Assembly: GCA_022410635.1 (NCBI GenBank)
Contig: JAJVDF010000018.1
Location: forward strand, 3,679,277 to 3,743,276
Length of the DNA stretch: 64,000 nt
Direction of reading: 5' to 3'
DNA from: Tretioscincus oriximinensis
Taxonomy: Eukaryota > Chordata > Lepidosauria > Squamata > Gymnophthalmidae
In this document: positions 23,982 through 36,128 of the stretch, piece by piece
How positions within the stretch are numbered: position 1 is the first letter of the stretch
Layout of the letters: the number at the start of each line of letters is the position of its first letter
The notes under the pieces: model-generated
What the model was told of the DNA's origin: nothing
Database searches by the model: none
What the model saw: only the letters and a program-made list of their open reading frames with translations
Position numbers and translations under genes: made by a program

Positions 23982-26900
23982 TTTCTANTGGACCAACACA
24001 GCTATTGACTACCATGGTGTGCATGGGGCTTTAGTCAACAGATCAGTCTTTACTACAAGCCTTTCTGTAAATGTGTATGTCACCTTAAGTTTTTTCTTTA
24101 ATTACTATTAAGTTTGGACTAACTCCTGGTGACCACCTGGTCTACATCTTATCTTTACAGTTTTCATAGCAGGTTCTTATAGGGAGTTGCCAGAAATCAA
24201 ACTTGTGACCCCTGCTTTCCTGTAGGTTTCTCATCAACTGAACTCAGCCATTTTTACATAGAAATTTATATATTCACTCAGCAGGCAAAGCTGACAAAAA
24301 CAAAAACAAAGCTAAAACTGAAATCCTAACAGGAACAGAATTGTCTTTTGCATCACATTTAAATACGTTTTGTTTCTGCAAGGCAGGGATACTAGGCTCA
24401 GAGGTGAGCAAAGAAGTTTAAATTGTGTTTATTGCCTAGTCTATTGGATCTACAGCATGTCTGCTTCAAGTCTCTGGGGTATTACAAAAGTTCCATATAG
24501 CAAAATGAAACCTGCAAACGCAAATAGAAATAATGCAAATACCAGATGTGATGGTAAAAACACAAATGCAACGCTTCTGAGAGAAGAATTTTGATGCTTC
24601 ATGCTTCCATATAAAAGATCTTGGCTATATCCACATAAAAATAGAATATGACCTGTGTGACAGGCAATTTCAGAATGTTAAGATGATGAAGCTACTGGTG
24701 TTGTGAATATAATGTGAAGATTTTAGATGAAACACCAGCTTTAGTGTAACAATTCATTTACTTTTGCTCAGGCTGATTGGGACAGTGACCTAAATATCAA
24801 ATCCTTCTTGGGGGGGCGGGGGGTGTAGCTATATAGAGTAGGGGACTTGGTCATAATAATTATACTATTCCAAGTACAGAAGTAAGAAGTCTTCTGAAGA
24901 CCAGCTGCTGGTAATGAGAGCAAAAAGAGTGCTGTTTATTAATTTTTGGTTTCTCAAATGTATCCACTTGGTCAAACTGAATATGTTATTGATCCAACAA
25001 GGCACAGCTTACATCCTTACACAATCACATGTTTGGTTTCTTAGGAAATTAACTAGACTAGGCAGTGTCTAAAGTGAGTTTGGAATCTCATACGTGCCAG
25101 GATATTTTCCCCTCAAACTGCTCTAATAATTAGCATCTATTTAGTATTGTTACAAATGAACAATAATGAACAAACTATTGTCTGCAGTTGGTTAGAGTCA
25201 GGTTCCAAGAGTGTAAGACCTTTTCTGTTCTGGAAATCTGCCATCTGCATGTTGGTGTAGATACCACAGCAGGCCTTGCCTGAGATCTGCTATAGTTTAC
25301 AGTAGCATGCACATGGCAGGTCTCTATTCTATGATATATTCTACTAGTCGATAAGCTTGTTCTGAGGCAATAGAGCAGCCCCTAGCTTATCTCCTCCTNC
25401 TCCACCCCTCTCCTGCACGTTCCCACTTCTTCTCCCCTCCTCCCTCTCTTCTTTTTTCTCCCCCCCTCCTCTCTTCCTTCCTTCTCTTACTTTGCCCACT
25501 GTACACACTGGAAATGGCTTGGTATCTGGGAAGACAATGGGTTGCTGTCAGCATGGGTTGACCAGGCTGATAAGTGAGATCGCNATGGTTCTTCCAACTC
25601 TGGAGAGGAAGGCTTCCAGTCCAGGGCCAGAAGGACAATCAAGGGCAATATATATAAGAAGAAAACCCAATGCAGAAAGGTGCAAAAACAGAAACCTCAA
25701 ATCTGAGAATTCTAGGATTCTTTAGTTTTTAAAAACAAACAAACAAATGATCATTAAACAAACAAACACATAACGTAAATAAATTGTTTGATTTAAAAAT
25801 TAGATAAAATAGATAAAACATATTTAAAGTTTCAACACAGAGATCTCTTATCTGTTGGCAGGCAGTAAATTTCTTTATTACATTGGGATATGGTAACACA
25901 GAGTTTGATTTAGTAAAAGATAGGGGTGACACCTAAAATCTGGAATAAAGATTTGGANCTTTAATAGTTGGAGAAGAGGGGACTTTTCAATAGATGCAGC
26001 TTCTAATCAGTGCTGCACCTGAGGGTCATGGGTGGGAATGGCTTTTTCATACCCATTAAAAGTTCAGATAAATGCTAATAAATGGATAAATGTTAAGGAA
26101 TTTTGTCAGACCCCATAGGCATGGACAGAGTTGTTAGCCACTGGCATCCATAAAATCTGGAGAGTCCTCCTTTTCTTATCTTTGAGATTCAAGCATGTTT
26201 TGAGGGCCATGTTCTGTATTTCATTGGTGGGTGAAAGCTAGATCTGACCAGCTGCTCTTGGCAGTGAGAAAGTGAAAGTGTGAGAACCAAGTTAAAATAA
26301 TTTAGGAATAACAATTTGTTTATACTGTATATTCTGTGAGGGTAAAACATCACCCAATACAATGAAAAAAGACTAGTAGAAGCAAGACTTTACATATAAT
26401 TCCTGGTGATATGAACTGTTCAAACCGGATTGTATGGTTTATTTCAGAAGGGACAGTACAGGTTTAGTACTTTCTTTGTAGTTAAGAATCCAGTTTGAAG
26501 GCAGAAAATCTGGGTCTCAGCTAATCATATTAGTATTGTTGATGGATATCTGGCAATTTTTAATTAGTTCTGTAACTTTATTAGCTTTAGAAGACTGACA
26601 GTATTATTAGCTGTGAAATGCCTGTTCTGAAAGGTCCAGCTATTTCTTTGCTGCCATTTTAAAAGGCCAGGGTTCCCACTACAATTTTGCACTGCTTTGT
26701 GTGGTTAATTAAGAGCATTCCACAAGGCAAAAGGCAGAACTTTAGATACAGCTGCATCAAAAGTTCCACTTTTGAACTGTGTCACATGTTCCTGGGAACA
26801 AACTGCCAACAATGAGCACATTCAAGTCTGCAGTCGACAGCCTCCCATATAGTGAAACTTTCTCCTGACAATATTCCCTCTGTAGTTCTGTCTACTGACA

Positions 26901-27385
26901 TGACCCAAGCTTAGCTTCTTGTTCTTAATGTTTGTTTACATCTATACTTCTCAAAGTGTGAGGTGGGTTTCTCTAAGGAGGTAATGCTGGCAGTTGCTAG
27001 GGAAAGAGAGAACTGAGGTCAAAAAGACAGAGAGAACTAGAAGTGACTAGAAGAAAAAAACTCAGAGAGAAACTTCTTTGCTGAAAGCAATCAAATGGTG
27101 CTTAAAGTTGTCAACAGAATCCTTTCATAGGACCTAAGGATAAGTTTAGTATCCCCATCAAACTTTTTGTGATGTTTGCATTTCCAGATATTACGTACAA
27201 ATGCCAGAAATACTAATTAATATCAATAACAGTTTCTCCTTTCACATTCTAATAGGAATATTATTTTTAAGAATATAATTGTTTTATCTAAAATTAGTAT
27301 TTGATGGTCAGAAGCACTGGTGCTTTACTTTAACACCCTGAATAATTCCAGTTCTGGATACTTGGGATGTGTTCAACAAGAATAA
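23982..27385. other. Non-coding stretch with pyrimidine tract
   Basis: No gene recognised in 3.4 kb. Positions 25388-25492 are strongly pyrimidine-biased on the plus strand (CTCCTCCTNCTCC...TTCCTTCCTTCTC). Positions 25732-25770 hold (AAAC)n-like repeats. A G-run lies at 24810-24826. The rest appears unique. Confidence 0.6.
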
Positions 27386-28013
27386 TAGAATCATAGAGAT
27401 GAAAGGGACCTCCAGAGTCACTGGGTCCAACCCCCTGCTCAATGCAGGATTCACCAAACCATCCCAGACAGATGGCTGCCCAGCCTCTGTTTGAAGACTT
27501 CTAGCAAAGAAGAAGGCAACCTGTTCCACTGGTTTGTTGATATTTTTAGAATTTTTTATTGTTTCACACCTTTCCTGTGAGATTTTCTTTCTCTGATATC
27601 TAATCTAAATCTACTTCTTTGCAGTTTCGTTCCTTTGTTTTCAGTCCTTGTTTTCAGTAAGAACTGTCTCTGTGACAGTCGTTCAGATACTTGTAGAGCA
27701 CTATCAGGTCTCATCTCAGTCTTCACTCTTGCAGACTAAACATCCCTAGATCCTTTAACTGTTACTAGTAGGACATGGTTTCCAGACCATTCACTATCCT
27801 TGCAATGCTTTTTGCTCCAGTTTCTCAAAGTCCTTTTTAAATTGGGGTGCCCAGTATTAACAGTATTTTCCAAGTGTGGTCTGACCAAAGGGAGGAGTTA
27901 TTACTTCTTGTGGTTGAGATTCTATGCTCCTGATAATACATCCCAGGATTGTGTTTGTCTTTTTTGCAGCTGCTTCACACTGCTGGTTCATATTTAGTCT
28001 GTGATCTAAAGAG
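27386..28013 (-). mobile_element. CR1 LINE 3' end (minus strand), longer copy
   Basis: It starts ATAGAATCATAGAGATGAAA then GGGACCTCCAGAGTCACTGG and CATCCCAGACAGATGGCTGC, and passes ACATCCCTAGATCCTTTAAC and CCAAGTGTGGTCTGACCAAA to TTTTTTGCAGCTGCTTCACA. It extends further 5' than the copy at 22758. It contains a small internal insertion of T-rich sequence near 27540-27660. Non-coding. Confidence 0.9.
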
Positions 28014-28734
28014 ATTGTCTTTATCCAGTTAATTTAGTAATGTACTGAAAAATCAGGTCCATTCCTTCATGAATTGTCAAATGGCAGAAGTCATTTAATG
28101 CAGAAGCATTCAAGGCAGCTGAGAGGTCACCAATTTTCTTGATTTTTTCCAAGGAAGCTATTTTTAGAATCTCTTTTAATTATGATCTCATTGCTAAATT
28201 CAGTGGTGGCTGATGGGTTTATTTTAACTGGAGTAGTAGGTAGCAATCAGTTATGTGATGGATATGATTGCTTAGGAACCAAATACATAGTGTCTTTGGC
28301 TCCCTGAATGTACATAAATTATTGGATATACATTTAACAGAGAAAAGTACCTAGAGTTATGAATGCTTCTACTGTTGGAGAGTCTGGTAGGTCTCAGAAA
28401 TATGTCAGCCAAGTAGTAAAACAACAAACAAACAAGCAAGCAGAGTGGGGCTATTTTGAAATGCAGTTTGTAACAGATAAAGTCACAAGTGGAATGAAGG
28501 GGAGACTAGGAGGAAACCATAAGTTTGTGAGAATATGATAGAGGCCAGGGCATGATGACAGAAGGCTGCAATGTGATAACAGGAGTGATTGGGGGTGATC
28601 AGAGTATAATGGGAGGAGGCCAGATATTATTTTGAAGAGACACAGGCACAGAACAAGAACAGGAAACACTAAATAGCAAAATTATCTTTATTGTTAGTCT
28701 GTGTATAGAAGATCCAGAAAGGTATGAATTGTGC
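28014..28734. other. Non-coding stretch, nothing recognised
   Basis: No gene or repeat recognised apart from a short AAACAAACAAGCAAGCAG run at 28425-28442. Confidence 0.5.
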
Positions 28735-28943
28735 AGATGTTACGAGGTGGTCTTTCATGCAAGAGATCCATTCTTGAAGCCCTGTGTTGGCCATGGAGTG
28801 GGATGAGCACCCTTTACTGACTTCAGTTGTTTGAAAGCAAATAAATTTGTGAGTAGTACCACCACTAACCTGGTGGGAAAGATAGCATTTAGTCCCTACA
28901 GGTGAGAAGGGCAGGATATAATAACCCTTTTTCTTCTTTTCAT
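28735..28943 (+). mobile_element. tRNA-headed SINE, copy C (plus strand)
   Basis: A shorter, more diverged member of the family at 11563 and 12813. A damaged head (GTGGTCTTTCATGCAAGAGA) is followed by CTGTGTTGGCCATGGAGTGG, GATGAGCACC, CTACAGGTGAGAAGGGCAGG, ATATAATAACC and a TTTTTCTTCTTTT tail. The middle is missing about 40 bases relative to copy B. Confidence 0.75.
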
Positions 28944-29011
28944 AGCACCCTACAGACAAGAAAAAGGTAGACACCATGAGCTTCTTTGGATAGTCAAAGA
29001 AGATGCTCTGA

Positions 29012-29194
29012 TAGGCTGACCTGATGACCCCTTTGGGGTGTGTGTGTGAAAACCCAGTTTTGCAGTGCCTCCCAGTTTTTCCTGAGGAAAAAAAATTAAA
29101 AAATCTTTTTTTATTTTTTTTTCCTTAGCAAAAACTGTGAGGCACTTCTACCCCCCAAAAAAAACGAAAAGAAAAATAGGTCATCTGGTCAGCC
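29012..29194. mobile_element. Foldback element, decayed second copy of the 10-kb family
   Basis: The left end TAGGCTGACCTGATGACCCC and right end GGTCATCTGGTCAGCC match the 10.1-kb element. The middle is shared too: AACCCAGTTTTGCAGTGCCT and TTTCCTGAGGAAAAAAAATT, then TAGCAAAAACTGTGAGGCAC. Unlike the 10-kb copy, the arms here are only partly complementary. This copy defines the family end as TAGGCTGACC(A/T)GATGACCCC and shows what an unrepaired copy looks like. Confidence 0.75.
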
Positions 29195-29324
29195 CATCTA
29201 CCTACCATTTTCTTGTTACTCATGCTATAAGACCTACTTACCTTTTTCTTGTTTATCTAAAAGGTCTATGAGACCTCCCTGCTAGGTATTATTATGTGGG
29301 ATACTTGAGTTGAGGTAAAGGACT

Positions 29325-29420
29325 AGATATTCATCCATCCATCCATTCATCCATCCATTTGCATTTTATCCTGCCCTATACCTGAAAATCTCAGGGGACT
29401 AACAGTAAAAACAAGTTACA
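29325..29420 (-). mobile_element. L2-type tail with ATCC repeat (minus strand)
   Basis: An (ATCC)n-like tract TTCATCCATCCATCCATTC is followed by CCTGCCCTATACCTGAAAAT and CTCAGGGGACTAAC. This is the reverse of the CTGAGA-TTTGGGTATAGGGC 3' motif of the L2-type tails at 7372 and 15789. Only the tail remains. A G-rich run (GGGGGGTGGGGAGAGGAGGG) follows at 29454-29475. Confidence 0.6.
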
Positions 29421-30620
29421 GAAGTGGCATTAAAAACAACACATGAAAGTGCAGGGGGGTGGGGAGAGGAGGGGAGATATCAGGTTGAAGATGTATGACA
29501 AACTGAGCGCCTTCTCAATGGAAACGTTTCTATCTGTAGGATTCATGGACAGATCCACAACACCATCTTTCTTTCCATTCTGATTTATTTGACATAAATG
29601 TTTGCACTGTTTTGCTCTCTTCAGAATTTTCTACATGTCTCTAATGCTGATGACTGTTTCATAGCATAGCATTTTATAATTTTGTGATTTATAGCTTTGT
29701 TAGATGTTAACACTGTAAGGTTTTAATCATTACTCTGTAAGCATATTTGAAGACAGAGGCAAATACAAGTGCTTAATAAAACAATCCCAAATGTCCAGCT
29801 TGTAACCTTTNGTCTGCAAAAAGTTTTTTTTTAAAAGATGGCCATTAATGGTCTTGTAAAGTGACAACTTTCTGGAGTTGTTTAGTGTCTGAATGATGCT
29901 GATTCTATTAGTCACCAAAGCCCAGAGCCAAGAATCTTCAGCTCACAACAAAAATATCCCATTTACAGATCTTCCCTTCCTTGCTCATGCCTGTGTGTGT
30001 AGCTCGTTCTTCTTTGTAGGCTCTAATATGTGTTTAACATGTATCTTAATTATTTGATTACAATGGTGTAATTATATAATTGTAACGTATTGTGTGTGCT
30101 GGCTGGAAAGAGCCTAGAGACACTCACAGAATGGCGTTGGGTAAACAGGATAATAACAACATTGAAAGGAAGAATGAATGCAATAAGGGAGGCTAATTTA
30201 GAAGCATTTAAGGAAATGGGTGCTTAGGAGAAAGAAAAGTGACTGTGAGGTTTTCTGTTATCTTTTATGTCCCTTAACCAAAGTTTCCAAAACAAGAAGG
30301 AAGGATTTTTTTATTATATCACTATCATTACAAAACTAGTATTTAAATACCTTTGTCACACTTCTGGGGATACTGCTGGTAAGCTACCCATTTCACACTA
30401 TGAATCAATCGATATTTGGATCTAAGTTCATAAGATTCATTTTGGGAAACATACTTTACATTACTCCAGACTAGGGGTGCAACTAGATTGCCTTTTCTAG
30501 AGTTATTCAAGCATAGATTGAACAGTTTGATGAAGAACGTAAAACGAGTTAGATGGTTCAATGAACAGATTGACCAGCTTCCCACAACAACATCCCGGGT
30601 TCCCCCTCTTTCCCAACATA
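29421..30620. other. Non-coding stretch, nothing recognised
   Basis: No gene recognised. Positions 30474-30490 (TAGGGGTGCAACTAGATT) resemble the block GGTTGCAACTAGATA at 50226, perhaps a shared short element. Confidence 0.5.
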
Positions 30621-30624
30621 GTAA

Positions 30625-31583
30625 TGTAATGAGATTCGGCTTACTCATTAAACGTGACCGGATNGGTGAAGCGAGGAGGCTTGCCCTGGGGTCCGTATCA
30701 CTTGCCACGACAAAATAACCGGCACACAGACGACTCTTCAGGGTAACTGGNGACGTAGGAGGTCCACGAGTGTATGGAAGCCTCCAGACGAGACCGGGGT
30801 CTCCACTTTTATTGACATCAGAATCAGAAGGCGTGTATCAGAATCATGACGGAATGAAAAGGGCGGAGGATACCCAACGTGGGCAGATTACGTAGGGATG
30901 ACACGTTATGCCCCCTCCCAAGGGGGTGCAGCCTGGTTACAGTAGCCAATAGGGGAAGAGATAGGTGTGTGTGTGGTGTGCCTAATTACTGGAAACTTAG
31001 CTATCATTGAGAGCCCCTGTCNCCAATAGGGGAAGAGATAGGTGTGTGTGTGGTGTGCCTAATTACTGGAAACTTAGCTATCATTGAGAGCCCCTGTCAA
31101 TCAAACCTGACAGGAAGATGATTCATGCCAAGGGTCCAGACTTTGATGNCCCTGATTGGCACCAAACAATGAAGTGAGNCCAAGGGTATACAGAAAAGGG
31201 GAAGAAGGCTAAAGAGTGGCTTCCTAAGAACAATAGTGAAGCCTAGGGCAAGTTTGCACAAGATATTGTCCCATAGGGAGTCAAGCCTGCCTTGGCCAGA
31301 GGCAAACAGTTGACTTCCCAGTTGGTAATGGGATTTAAATGTGTCTATTGTTAGACAGTGCAATAGTCAGGGGCTACCAGTCACAGGTGCCCCCAGGGAG
31401 AGGAAAGAGGGATTAAGAGAGTTCCTGAGTGTATACAGGGTTGAGGGAAAGGTCAGCTTGACCAAGGAAATTTTGAAAATTTCTTACCCAGAGGCCTCTT
31501 CTAGATAGCTAGTTCCAGCTATAAATGATATATTAATAATATATTTTATATCTAATATGTGTCCCAGGGGGAGATTCCCAACA
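30625..31583 (-). mobile_element. Solo LTR of an endogenous-retrovirus-like family, copy 2
   Basis: This 959-base LTR is on the minus strand, starting TGTTGGGAATC and ending CATTACA, so it has canonical TG...CA ends. GTAA lies directly on both sides (30621-30624 and 31584-31587), a 4-base target duplication of the kind seen in gammaretrovirus-like elements. A poly(A) signal AATAAA is at 30808-30813. It aligns with 17273-18028 (AATCAGAAGGCGTGTATCA, GGGGGTGCAGCCTGG). The U3 part holds a 77-base tandem duplication with a CCAAT-type box. No internal viral genes are present. Confidence 0.82.
30946..31099. repeat. 77-base tandem duplication inside the LTR U3
   Basis: 30946-31022 and 31023-31099 are two adjacent copies, identical as far as can be read, beginning CCAATAGGGGAAGAGATAGG. 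One N lies at 31022 at the junction. It is either a real enhancer-type duplication, as known in retroviral LTRs, or an assembly artefact at a gap-filled position. Confidence 0.85.
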
Positions 31584-31587
31584 GTAA

Positions 31588-33964
31588 TGTAACTGTATTT
31601 ATTCAGTCTAATCTGCACCACTTAAACCAGAAGTATATTTACCCATTTTGTTGCCCACTTACCTAATGTTAGGAGATCCTTTTGGAGTGCTTCACAGTAT
31701 CTTTTAATTTATGCTTAAACTGCGTAAACTTTCTTATAGATCATTTATGAATAAGGGCATAAATCCCAACACTGACTTGTGAATTCTACAAATGTCAGGC
31801 TGGACCTTCCAAGACAGACAATTCAATAGCATAAAGTGTTTATTTTGGTCATGCAAATTTCATATTTTCTATTGGCGAAAATTGAACTTAAAATGTAGAG
31901 CAAGTACCATTATTGAAAATGTCCTTAAATTTTCCAGTCCTGATCCCACATTGTTGTTTCACATGTGCAAGGTGTGTGGGTGGGGTGGGGTGGGGGTAGA
32001 AAGAAGGATGCTGCATAACAAAATAATTATGATCAACAACAAAAAATGGACATGCAAACATTATTTAAAGATTATCCAATTTTCCTGCTATTCAGCCAGA
32101 TTATGATAATGTACACATTTGCTGCTCTTTATCATATTATACATGACTGACTAACAGCATTGACAAAGTTTACTTGGAAATGAAACACTTTTCTTTATTA
32201 CCAGAAGCAAAAATAACATTGCTGTTGAGTTCAACTTGACCTCCCCATCCTACTGTCAATTTTAATAGCAGTTTGTCCTGGAAAAATAAGGGAAATTAAA
32301 AATACTGAAAATAAGGAAAAACTAGTTTCTAACTGATATTTAACACACCCATGTTTATGCTATCTGGGCTGCATATAATGCTTAGTAAAGTTGCTTCAAC
32401 GTGTTTACTTAGGATGTCTCTGCTTTGATGCCTTTTTCCCTCTATCTTCATTTTTGTAGCTAATATCGAAACAACTTGTAGTGTTTTCAAAAANGTTAAA
32501 GACAAGAAGTTTAAAGCTTGTGATCCCCATGGAAATAATACAGGTAGTACAGGAACATCTTCTGAATGTAGAGACAAAATAGAAAAGCTCTAGAGTTCTT
32601 CCAATANCAAAACTATGCTTTTAGAAGTACTTCTGTAGACATTAGGAGGATAGAAGCTCCCAAAAAATGAAACTGTTTGGATATTGCAAAGGAGTGAAGC
32701 TCCAATTGGAAATTCCTTTCTGATGGTCCCTCTCTTTTGTCTTCCAAAACCATGGTTTGATCTTCAGCAAAACAAAACTAAAATGTTTTAAAAGCTTAAA
32801 TAATCATTTCTAGAGTAAATTCAGCAATTATGGAACTGATCCTGTCCTGAACTGATTAGTACCTGGATAAAGGACGCAAAATAGAAAATAAATGTCAAAG
32901 AAATAGCCGTGTTAGTCTGGACATTGTCTTGCTGATGTTATCCAAAGACTTTGTAAGATTTGTTTATTGAGAACTATGTTGCTTGGTGCATTCTTGGCTT
33001 TCTCTTCCGGACTTTCAATTATATCCATAATACATTTTTCCAGCTTCCCCTTTTGGAACATACAATCAAAACTAAATAAACACCTGGTCTCAGGAGGATC
33101 TTTCACTTATGCTGAGAATTCTATCCTATATCTTCACAACTACATTTTCGGCTATCACTGTTTTATTCAAAAAACAGCAGTTCTGTAGGCACCCAATGGC
33201 TCAAATACCAGTTTTACTTAGAGTAATTTTTAGTAATGTTCAATCTTTTATAACACTTTGATGAGAAACGAAAGACAACATGTTTTTGACTAGTAAAAGA
33301 ACCTGTGTGAGAGGAGCTCAGCTGCAGCCATGATTAAATTATTTACAGCCTTAAGAAGATCATTCCACTCTTTTTAGCATGGAAAAGAGATTGCACAAGC
33401 CAGTATGTCCTGTAATCATAATCTTAGTATCCCTTGTGAATGAGATTATGCAGAGTAGAGCAGTTTACCAAACTGTGGCTTTTGCAAATGTCTGTCAGTT
33501 CCTAAGGGATGGACTTTTAGCAGTTCAATCAACACCCTGATGTTAAGAAATCCTATACTAACTGATTTGATTAACCAAGCTCCTCAGGGGCTTGACAGGA
33601 GAACTTCCACAGCTGTATTTAAATGAAGTCACTATGTTGCCCATTTCTCAAAAAATAAGTCATTTCTTTCTTATCGTAAACGTTCTGTGACACTCTCTTA
33701 TGAGGTATGTAACCTCAATCAGTCTACCAGTCAGTTCTGGACTTGATGAACCTGACTCTAAAAGGAAACTAAAACCAAGCATTCACTCGTTCCTAGCCCC
33801 ATTCTGCCCACCTTTTGGTGGCCTGACAGAGTAAGGAAGAAGCAGTAGCCTTTTTGAATGCTTGCTTAATGAATGCTGGCAGCATGCTTTTTTTTTAATA
33901 TTCCTGGTCTTGTGTGCAGGTTTTACTAGTGGAGTCAGAAGCAGCTCTGAGGATCATGATCCAT
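31588..33964. other. Non-coding stretch, nothing recognised
   Basis: No gene. A G-rich run GTGTGGGTGGGGTGGGGTGG lies at 31973-31997. Positions 32893-32935 (AAGAAATAGCCGTGTTAGTC...) are an end fragment of the palindromic family at 23816. Confidence 0.55.
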
Positions 33965-34120
33965 GCAGCAAGGAAGATCTTTGCTGACTCTTGCTGTTGC
34001 TTCTGCTGCCTTTTGACAGCAATTTAAATTTCCCACGTTGGAGCAGCAGCAGTGAAATGTAAACTGCTGGGAAAAGCCAGCAACAACAGCAGCAGATCCA
34101 CAGAGATATTCCTTGCTGTC
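33965..34120. mobile_element. Candidate palindromic short transposon
   Basis: The left arm GCAGCAAGGAAGATCTTTGC...CTTGCTGTTGCTTCTGCTGC...ATTTAAATTTCCCAC pairs, at roughly 80% by eye, with the right arm GTGAAATGTAAACTGCTGGG...CAGCAACAACAGCAGCAGAT...ATATTCCTTGCTGTC. The inverted repeat is about 70 bases per arm with a ~12-base spacer. No coding capacity and no recognised family. An adjacent smaller hairpin occurs at 34323-34353 (arms CCATTTCCCATTT / AAATGGGAAATGG). Confidence 0.55.
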
Positions 34121-35602
34121 AGGGCCCCCAATCCTCAAGGGGTGCTTTTGGCATTGCTGGGAGCTGGAAGAGCCCCAATTGGCACTGTCCTATCAGAGTA
34201 TAGACACAGCAAACCATTTCCAGAGCAAGATTAACACAAATTCCATTAACCTGCACTTGTGATGGTTTTCTGAGCAAACTCTGCTCAGATGCCATCTGGC
34301 TGTGCAAATAGCATGTGGACAACCATTTCCCATTTGGAGTAAATGGGAAATGGATGTGGCCAGCACAAAGCCAAACATTTTAAGCACTTGTTTTTCACGT
34401 TAGTGAGGACACTGCCATGCTGCCATCATAGTGCTTTTTAACAGCTATTTGAGATGGGTGTGTGTGTGTGCTGTTTTGTATTGCTGGTTGTAGATCATAA
34501 TAAAAGCATTCATTCAACACTATGGGCAGCAGCTTGTGTAGCAAATCAGTCATGATGGCTGCATCCCTATGAAAGATATTTGGAGAGTTGGCAGAACACC
34601 AAGTAGAAATTGCCCCATTACCTCACAGAGTTTCAGTGTTCCACTCACTAAAAAGGCTTTTACGTTAACTCACTTTTCTCATTTCAGCAGCACACTTCAT
34701 TTAAGTGCAAAAGACTGCTTAGGGGGACATTCAGTAATGTGAATTCAGGCTACCTGTAAAAAGCTCATTGGCTCTCAGCTCGCTGAGAATGCTGGGAATT
34801 GTGGTGAAAGAAGCGCAGCAAATGAGTGTGTAGGGATATACTCGTGGATGTGATTTAGCAATATTAAGGGGAATATTACTGGGGAAGCAGCTTATGTTAC
34901 CACCATGCAGCTAAAAAAAGCATGTCTATATGCAACCTTTCTAGCAAGAGGTCCTCAAAGCATCTTAGAGACAACAAGATGCTCAATACGGAAATTCCTG
35001 GTGCAGGATATCAAAGTATCACCATTTAAAATGTTATCTAGTCATATCATTTTCAGTTCTGAGGAGCTAACAAGAAAGTTATCAGGATGTTTACATTCAA
35101 AACACGTATGGCTCAAGTGATAGGAAGTCAAGCATCTCATCTCCAAGGATCAAAATACAATCCAGCCTTGAGGAAGGAGAAATGGGACCTTACTGCTGAA
35201 AATGGTCTGACAGGTTAGGAGTAGGCAAACAAGGCTGGGTGATTGTTTAAAATGTGAGCTCACAAGGAGACGGGAAGACAAAATGAAAAGGCGATCGTAT
35301 CAAGCTGCTCTCTCTGCACTGAAAGAGAAATTTGTTTCAATAAATCTTTTATGACTGTTTTTGCTTTTGTGCTTCAAGATGAAATGTAGGAAGTTGCCAG
35401 TAACTGATGGGCCAGGAGTGTTTCTGCAAGTAAGCAAGAACTCCAGGGAGCTTTGGGGCAAGATGTGCACAAAGGCAATTTAAGAAGCTGAGTGCAGCTT
35501 AAAGACTATTGCTGCTCGTGCAGCTATGGAAATCTCAGCAAGACCTTGGGATTTCATTTCATTCATATCCTTTTATTTGAATATACATATACATATGTAT
35601 GC
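34121..35602. other. Non-coding stretch, nothing recognised
   Basis: No gene. A (GT)n run lies at 34457-34470, and the exact 13-base-arm hairpin noted with the preceding element is at 34323-34353. Confidence 0.5.
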
Positions 35603-35803
35603 ATATGTGTGTGCTTGTATATACACTTGTCTAGACATATATATATGAGTATATGTATATGCATGTATGTGCGTGCATGTGTATATGTTTGTGTGTAAAT
35701 ATATATACATTTATTTGGTTATTTGTTGCTCTTGCATTCAGAGTATACTACTGCATGAGCAACGTTCCTTGTTTCAAAAGTATAGTTATGTCCTGCTAAT
35801 TGC
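35603..35803 (+). repeat. Direct repeat copy 1 flanking the minisatellite
   Basis: This 201-base TG/TA-rich segment (ATATGTGTGTGCTTGTATAT...CCTGCTAATTGC) recurs at 36335-36539 in the same orientation with about 4% differences and a 4-base indel. Copy 1 ends exactly where the 52-base minisatellite begins. Confidence 0.92.
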
Positions 35804-36128
35804 ACTGCCTCTCCTGACAAAAGTCAAAACTCTAAACTTCCAGGCAGGCCCAAGCACTGCCTCTCCTGACACAAGTCAAAACTCTAAACTTCCAGGCAGG
35901 CCCAAGCACTGCCTCTCCTGACCNTAGTCAAAACTCTAAACTTCCAGGCAGGCCCAAGCACTGCCTCTCCTGACCATAGTCAAAATGCTAAACTTCCAGG
36001 CAGGCCCAAGCACTGCCTCTCCTGACCATAGTCAAAACACTAAACTTCCAGGCAGGCCCAAGCACTGCCTCTCCTGACAATAGTCAAAAACTCCAAACTG
36101 CCAGGCAAGCCAAAGCACTGCCTCTCCT
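35804..36128 (+). repeat. 52-base minisatellite, about six copies
   Basis: Units begin ACTGCCTCTCCTGAC and contain AGTCAAAACTCTAAACTTCC and AGGCAGGCCCAAGC. Starts lie at 35804, 35856, 35908, 35960, 36012 and 36064, with a partial seventh at 36117. The period is 52 bases throughout (53 for the last full unit). Units differ at a few sites (ACACAAG, ACCATAG, ACAATAG), and the last is most diverged. No open frame spans the array without stops in a meaningful way. Confidence 0.95.

Noticed and set aside
25387..25638. Arginine/glutamate-rich minus-strand frame
   Set aside because: It is produced by the pyrimidine-rich simple tract at 25388-25492.
35492..35698. Open frame rich in cysteine, valine and tyrosine
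   Set aside because: It is a translation of the TG/TA-rich direct repeat flank.
35804..36128. CRISPR-like array
   Set aside because: Units are contiguous 52-base tandem copies without spacers, in vertebrate DNA; it is a minisatellite.
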